From assembly GCA_964418385.1 (NCBI GenBank), contig CAYQLH010000033.1, positions 1 to 9,797 on the forward strand: 9,797 nt of DNA, in the 5' to 3' direction. The DNA is from RGIG2560 sp964418385. GTDB lineage: Bacteria; Patescibacteriota; Microgenomatia; UBA1400; PJMF01. Each line of letters begins with the position of its first letter. The first letter of the stretch is position 1. The notes under the pieces are model-generated. The model had not been told where the DNA came from. It did no database searches and saw only the letters and a list, made by a program, of their open reading frames with translations. Below are positions 6,480-9,797 of this stretch, piece by piece. A program made the translations under genes and the position numbers.

Positions 6480-6625
6480 AAAAAGAAACGTAGAAAAAAT
6501 AACTAACAACGTATTCAGGTATATGATAACAGAACCAGATATTTGATATGATGAGATAGCGCGAGCAAGTAGATATTTGATTTTAGAGCATCAGGATATA
6601 GCTAGCACTGCGCAAAATTCCAGCA
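6480..6625. other. Convergent intergenic region
   Basis: An AT-rich spacer between the ends of two converging genes. It holds two copies of AGATATTTGAT (6537-6547 and 6571-6581) and the CTGCGCAAAATT repeat at 6608-6619. No hairpin with a T-run is seen for either gene. Confidence 0.5.
6607..6619. repeat. Direct repeat, distal copy beside the ATPase stop codon
   Basis: ACTGCGCAAAATT lies 6 bases past the ATPase stop codon. The same 13 bases occur at 7898-7910, and 12 of them (CTGCGCAAAATT) at 7848-7859, all in one orientation. The ATPase gene is thus bracketed by direct repeats. Confidence 0.75.
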
Positions 6626-7795
6626 TTAACAAGCACGATCGGGAGCAAGCAACCAGTCAGCAATATCAATGACGTGGATGCCTTCGTGCGAATATTCAGG
6701 CCGATAAGTGCTGGTAATTAAGTATTTGGGGTAAGCGTTTTTGAGAGAAAGAAGCGAGCGCACTTCGCGGGCAAAAGTTTCTGGGACGTCGATACTATAT
6801 GACACTTGAATATAGATTTTTTCGTCTTGCCTTTGAGCAACAAAATCAATTTCGCAATGACGCAGGGTACCCACATACACTTCCCAACCGCGGCGCAGAA
6901 GTTCAATAGCAACGATGTTTTCAAAAATGCTGGAATAATCGGCGTTCTTGTGCCCCAAGTGTGCACCACGCAAAGCGTGATCGATCAAATAATACTTTTC
7001 CTGTGAGGCGAGATATTTTTTACCTTGGATATCATAACGGTGCAGACGACGCAACACGAAAACATCGATCAAGTAGTCAAGATAATTGCTGACGGTATTG
7101 GGTGACACCACCTCACCTTGTTGGCTTAAACTGACAGCCAGAGAACGTGCTGACATCTGTCGCGAAATATTGTCTGCCATAAAATCTATTAAAGGCGAAA
7201 GCAGACTCGTGTTTTTGAGGTGATGTTTATCTTGAATATCACGGACAACAATAGTGTCAAAGACTTCAGCAAGATACCGGTTTTTGCGCACAACATCGGT
7301 ATAGTTGTATGAGCCAGCAAAACCACCGTCTTGCAGATACTGCCGGAAAGCTGCATAATGATTTTCTTGAGGAAAATAATCCAGGTATTCACGAAAAGAA
7401 AAAGGGGAGACTTCCAGACTGTAAGTGCGACCAGAAAAAAGAGTGACGAGATCGCTACCAAGCAAAAAATTATTGGAGCCAGTGATATAAAGATCGTATT
7501 GGCGCGAATTGTGCAAACTATTAATGGCAAGTTCAAATTGTGAACACATCTGCACTTCATCAATAAGGACGATATTGGGTACACTATCGACGTGACGCTC
7601 AGTGATGTAGTGATGTAAGGCGTGATACTCACGTAAATGCTCTTGCTCAAGATTGTTAAGGTCTACAAGAATGAGATTGACGTGAGGTTGCTCTTGGTGG
7701 ATGTAAGAGGCAAAATCGTGCAAAAGTGTTGATTTGCCAGCACGGCGGACGCCAGTGATCACTTTGATGTCTGGTGTACCCATTAGGACAATCAA
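6626..7795 (-). CDS. AAA family ATPase with DUF4143 C-terminal domain
   Basis: From TTG 7795 the protein has 389 residues; ATG 7783 (residue 5) is another possible start. It has a Walker A motif, GVRRAGKST, at 15-23, a Walker B motif, IVLIDEVQ, at 75-82, and a sensor-like ITGSNNF at 104-110. SPFSFREYL at 130-138 is typical of the AAA_14 plus DUF4143 family. The C-terminal domain at about 185-389 carries FENIVAIELLRRGWEVYVG, EIDFVAQR and KIYIQVSYS, the nuclease-like fold seen in DUF4143 proteins. The role of this family is poorly known; it occurs in many scattered copies in archaea and bacteria. Conserved N-terminal residues lie in frame upstream of 7795 without a normal start codon (see 7796-7826). 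The gene stands alone and is flanked by direct repeats. Confidence 0.88.
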   Translation of the reverse strand: MIVLMGTPDIKVITGVRRAGKSTLLHDFASYIHQEQPHVNLILVDLNNLEQEHLREYHALHHYITERHVDSVPNIVLIDEVQMCSQFELAINSLHNSRQYDLYITGSNNFLLGSDLVTLFSGRTYSLEVSPFSFREYLDYFPQENHYAAFRQYLQDGGFAGSYNYTDVVRKNRYLAEVFDTIVVRDIQDKHHLKNTSLLSPLIDFMADNISRQMSARSLAVSLSQQGEVVSPNTVSNYLDYLIDVFVLRRLHRYDIQGKKYLASQEKYYLIDHALRGAHLGHKNADYSSIFENIVAIELLRRGWEVYVGTLRHCEIDFVAQRQDEKIYIQVSYSIDVPETFAREVRSLLSLKNAYPKYLITSTYRPEYSHEGIHVIDIADWLLAPDRAC

Positions 7796-7826
7796 TTCAG
7801 ATAAGTATTGACGATGAATTTCTCAT
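7796..7826 (-). other. Displaced N-terminus of the ATPase: one-base frame break
   Basis: The ATPase frame continues upstream of TTG 7795 as EIHRQYLSEL before a TGA at 7825-7823. That sequence matches the usual family N-terminus (an xIxRxYLxxL pattern before the IKVITGVRR motif). The ATG at 7826-7824 is where a leaderless start is expected, 8 nt after the -10 box, but it reads MRNSSSILI and stops. Removing one base after this ATG would give MEIHRQYLSEL joined to the ATPase. Either a one-base insertion or assembly error is present, or translation starts at the ATT at 7819, TTG 7795 or ATG 7783. Confidence 0.55.
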
Positions 7827-7834
7827 GAGAGTTG

Positions 7835-7863
7835 ATCATAGCATAGGCTGCGCAAAATTGCAA
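7835..7863 (-). promoter_or_regulatory. Promoter of the ATPase gene
   Basis: On the minus strand TTGCAA (7863-7858), 17 nt, TATGAT (7840-7835), with TGC before the -10 as an extended element. The RNA start is predicted near 7828, next to the ATG at 7826. One CTGCGCAAAATT repeat (7848-7859) overlaps the -35 and spacer, an operator-like position. Confidence 0.65.
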
Positions 7864-7956
7864 ATTTAGCGAGAATGCGCAGCGAAACGTGGTGTGTACT
7901 GCGCAAAATTTCATTTTTGGTGAAAATGCTCAGTTAAGCTGAGTGTCAACTGCGCA
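7848..7956 (-). repeat. Two 51-bp tandem imperfect repeats plus a third repeat head
   Basis: On the minus strand TGCGCAG begins at 7956, 7905 and 7854, exactly 51 nt apart. The unit at 7956-7906 and the unit at 7905-7855 agree at 36 of 51 positions, with TGCGCAGT and AATTT fully kept at the ends. The third copy is only the start of a unit and lies in the ATPase promoter. TGCGCA is palindromic, so a dimeric regulator could bind each head. Confidence 0.7.
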
Positions 7957-7984
7957 CTCTCCCCTATCACGCTAACCGATGAGT

Positions 7985-9797
7985 TTATAAATCGCGTTTG
8001 GGATCGACAGCGCGTTGTGTGTTCGATAGATATGTCTCTGGAAGTCTCTCTCCTGGTTCTAGTTTCATCTCTTTTCCATCCCACTTGGCAAAAATGTGTT
8101 CGGTGTTTGCATCGTCGGTATAACCAACAATATCACCATTTTCATCAAAAACCACATATTCGCGCATCCGCCATGGTTCATACCAGAAGCGTTGTTTGAG
8201 CAGTTTGCTACCCGATTCGATAAAGGGATTATCTTCTTCCCTTAATCTGCTGTCACGCTGCGGCTTCATACAATATTTTTTGTTGGCAGCAACAATTGAT
8301 TCGATGCGTTCGTTATACAATGGTTTATTTTTACCTTCTTCATCTGGCAATCCAAGATCAAATATGATACGATTGTAACCTTCTCTAAACGCCTCTTCGT
8401 AAAGCCTGGCTTGAGTTGTTGGTTGGCCATTCTGATCATAAGTGCGAATATCATCGCTGCCACCGATAGCAGCAAGAATATTAAGATAATATCGAGCGGC
8501 AGCATTACATGCAATAGCCATAGTGCCTGGATGTTTTTTGTCAAACGTCAAACAAATCATACGAGAAAAGGTTGTATTCATTCTTTTGACAATACTGTCA
8601 ATATCTTTGATAGTGTTGGCATCCACTTTAGAGCTACACGTCTCCAAAATCTCGGCAAATGCATGATGAGCATCTTTCCAATCTGGGGCAGGAGCGCGAT
8701 CGCGATTTATTGGTGGTGTATTGAGGTATTCTTCCACGGTTGCAACATCATCAAATAAATTCTTTGGTTTGTAGCGATAATCTAAAGGTCCCTCTTCTGC
8801 ATCGTTTTCCAATTTGTGCACGACTGGTTCAAGAGCTGGTTCGCCTTCTTCTTCCAGTTCGTCGTCATAAATGATGTTATCCTTGAGTTTATTGGCGACT
8901 GCATTATCTAAGGTTTTTTTACTAGCATATGGATGCTCCTTCATAAACTCTGCGATAAAAAGTCTTTTGGGCAAGCGACCACCGTGATTGTTTTTTATTG
9001 TTGGAAGCATAGCTTCACGAGTTACATTGAGTGCAGTGACATCTCGTTCCGTTTGTGCTTTTGCTCGAGTGCGCTGCTCAATTGTTTGCCAAGGACTTGC
9101 AGCATCCATGACTTTAAGGAAATTTTGGATTTGATCTTTAAGATTATTGACGTCTGCCAAATGATTGTGACGTTTATTAACTTTAGAAAGTTCGCCTCGC
9201 TTGGCATCTATTTCCAAGTTTTTTTTCTCTCTTGCTTCAGCATCGCGTAATTGAGAACGCTCATCACGCAAACGGCGGAGTTCAGCTTTAATGGCCACAT
9301 ATTGTTTTTCATCATCATCTTCTTCTGGGAAATAGTGATCGATTTGCTGCTGAATTTCGTTGACCACGTTTTCCAGATCGATGATGCCATTGAGATAAAG
9401 GTAAAAGTCTTTGTCGCCGCGGACGATCTGATAAGTGGTAGCGGCGAGGACACCGGTATCGGTGAGTTTATCCCACTGCTTGTTTTTGAGAGCGGTAAAC
9501 CAAGTGCCGTAAGCCTCCACCGCGTACTTGCGTACCAAGTCATCACGAGCAATTTTGGCCAAAATCATCTGCTTGTAGAATTCTTGCACGTGCTTGCTTT
9601 CAAGGGCCATTGTATCTTTACCTTCAGTGGCGCAGTAAATGCCCCAGACTTTATCTATCAGTTTTGGCAACAAATCAGCTTGTGTGGTTTCTGTTTTACC
9701 AGCCCAATAATAGCTCAAAGGATTGCGCAGCTCTTCCACAGCAAGAGCAATTACTTGTTGAAGCTCGCCAGGTTTGCCATATTCATTATTTTTAGTC
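7985..9797 (-). CDS. Unrecognised coiled-coil protein, N-terminus beyond the right edge
   Basis: The frame is open from the window edge to the TAA at 7987-7985. It has no stop upstream of the GTG at 9739, where 19 more codons run to the edge (including NNEYGKPGELQQVIALA), so at least 603 residues are present and the true start is outside. I do not recognise the family. Counting from the GTG: 1-130 is a helical region with many aromatic residues (YYWAG, YGTWFTALKNKQW, YLYLNG); 130-245 is very charged and coiled-coil-like; 290-350 is an acidic, proline-containing linker; 350-470 is a helical domain with several Cys; 515-570 is beta-like (YEPWRMREYVVFDENGDIVG). No signal peptide or membrane helix is seen, so this part is probably cytoplasmic. 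The first part is GC-richer than the rest, with a change near 9340. A link to the secretion genes is possible but not shown. Confidence 0.82.
   Translation of the reverse strand, partial: TKNNEYGKPGELQQVIALAVEELRNPLSYYWAGKTETTQADLLPKLIDKVWGIYCATEGKDTMALESKHVQEFYKQMILAKIARDDLVRKYAVEAYGTWFTALKNKQWDKLTDTGVLAATTYQIVRGDKDFYLYLNGIIDLENVVNEIQQQIDHYFPEEDDDEKQYVAIKAELRRLRDERSQLRDAEAREKKNLEIDAKRGELSKVNKRHNHLADVNNLKDQIQNFLKVMDAASPWQTIEQRTRAKAQTERDVTALNVTREAMLPTIKNNHGGRLPKRLFIAEFMKEHPYASKKTLDNAVANKLKDNIIYDDELEEEGEPALEPVVHKLENDAEEGPLDYRYKPKNLFDDVATVEEYLNTPPINRDRAPAPDWKDAHHAFAEILETCSSKVDANTIKDIDSIVKRMNTTFSRMICLTFDKKHPGTMAIACNAAARYYLNILAAIGGSDDIRTYDQNGQPTTQARLYEEAFREGYNRIIFDLGLPDEEGKNKPLYNERIESIVAANKKYCMKPQRDSRLREEDNPFIESGSKLLKQRFWYEPWRMREYVVFDENGDIVGYTDDANTEHIFAKWDGKEMKLEPGERLPETYLSNTQRAVDPKRDL

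Noticed and set aside
6537..6581. AGATATTTGAT direct repeat as an attachment site
   Set aside because: Two 11-base AT-rich copies 34 bp apart with no integrase or tRNA nearby; easily a local duplication.
7848..7956. CRISPR array
   Set aside because: Only two full units plus a head, with identity spread over the whole 51 bp rather than conserved repeats with unrelated spacers, and no cas genes.

Overview
The window looks like chromosomal sequence from a Candidate Phyla Radiation (Patescibacteria) bacterium, possibly a Saccharibacteria relative. The reasons are a small two-helix type IV secretion pilin of the sort common in that group, a VirB6-like membrane protein with a long coiled-coil tail, minimal divergent sugar-phosphate enzymes, and genes whose promoters sit directly on the start codon. 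TGA works as a stop (it ends rpiB), so there is no sign of the UGA-glycine code of Gracilibacteria/Absconditabacteria. The phylum assignment is inference from gene style.

Layout. (1) 1-175, minus strand: the first 58 codons of a membrane-anchored protein that runs off the left edge. (2) 176-641: a divergent intergenic region with one promoter facing each way and two sets of long inverted repeats that cannot both form. (3) 642-2360, plus: a one-pass membrane protein with a Ser/Thr-rich linker and a beta-rich extracellular part. (4) 2422-3547, plus: rpiB and rpe as an overlapping pair, both changed at catalytic positions. (5) 3636-6479, plus: a VirB2-like pilin and a VirB6/TrbL-like channel protein, each with its own promoter. 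(6) 6626-7795, minus: a DUF4143-type AAA ATPase bracketed by direct repeats, whose expected start is one base out of frame. (7) 7985-9797, minus: the C-terminal 603 residues or so of an unrecognised coiled-coil protein that runs off the right edge.

How it fits together. The pilin and VirB6-like protein are the membrane part of a type IV secretion or conjugation-like machine. The usual partners (VirB4, VirD4, PrgI-like) are not in the window. Genes that head transcripts (642, rpiB, pilin, and probably the ATPase originally) have an extended or consensus -10 box only 6-8 nt before the start codon, so their mRNAs should be leaderless. The operon-internal rpe and the leftward gene at 175 have clear Shine-Dalgarno sequences. 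Base composition falls from about 50-55% GC to about 27-40% inside the VirB6-like gene near 5640 and recovers near 9340 inside the last gene, so the low-GC middle carries the coiled-coil parts and the ATPase cassette.
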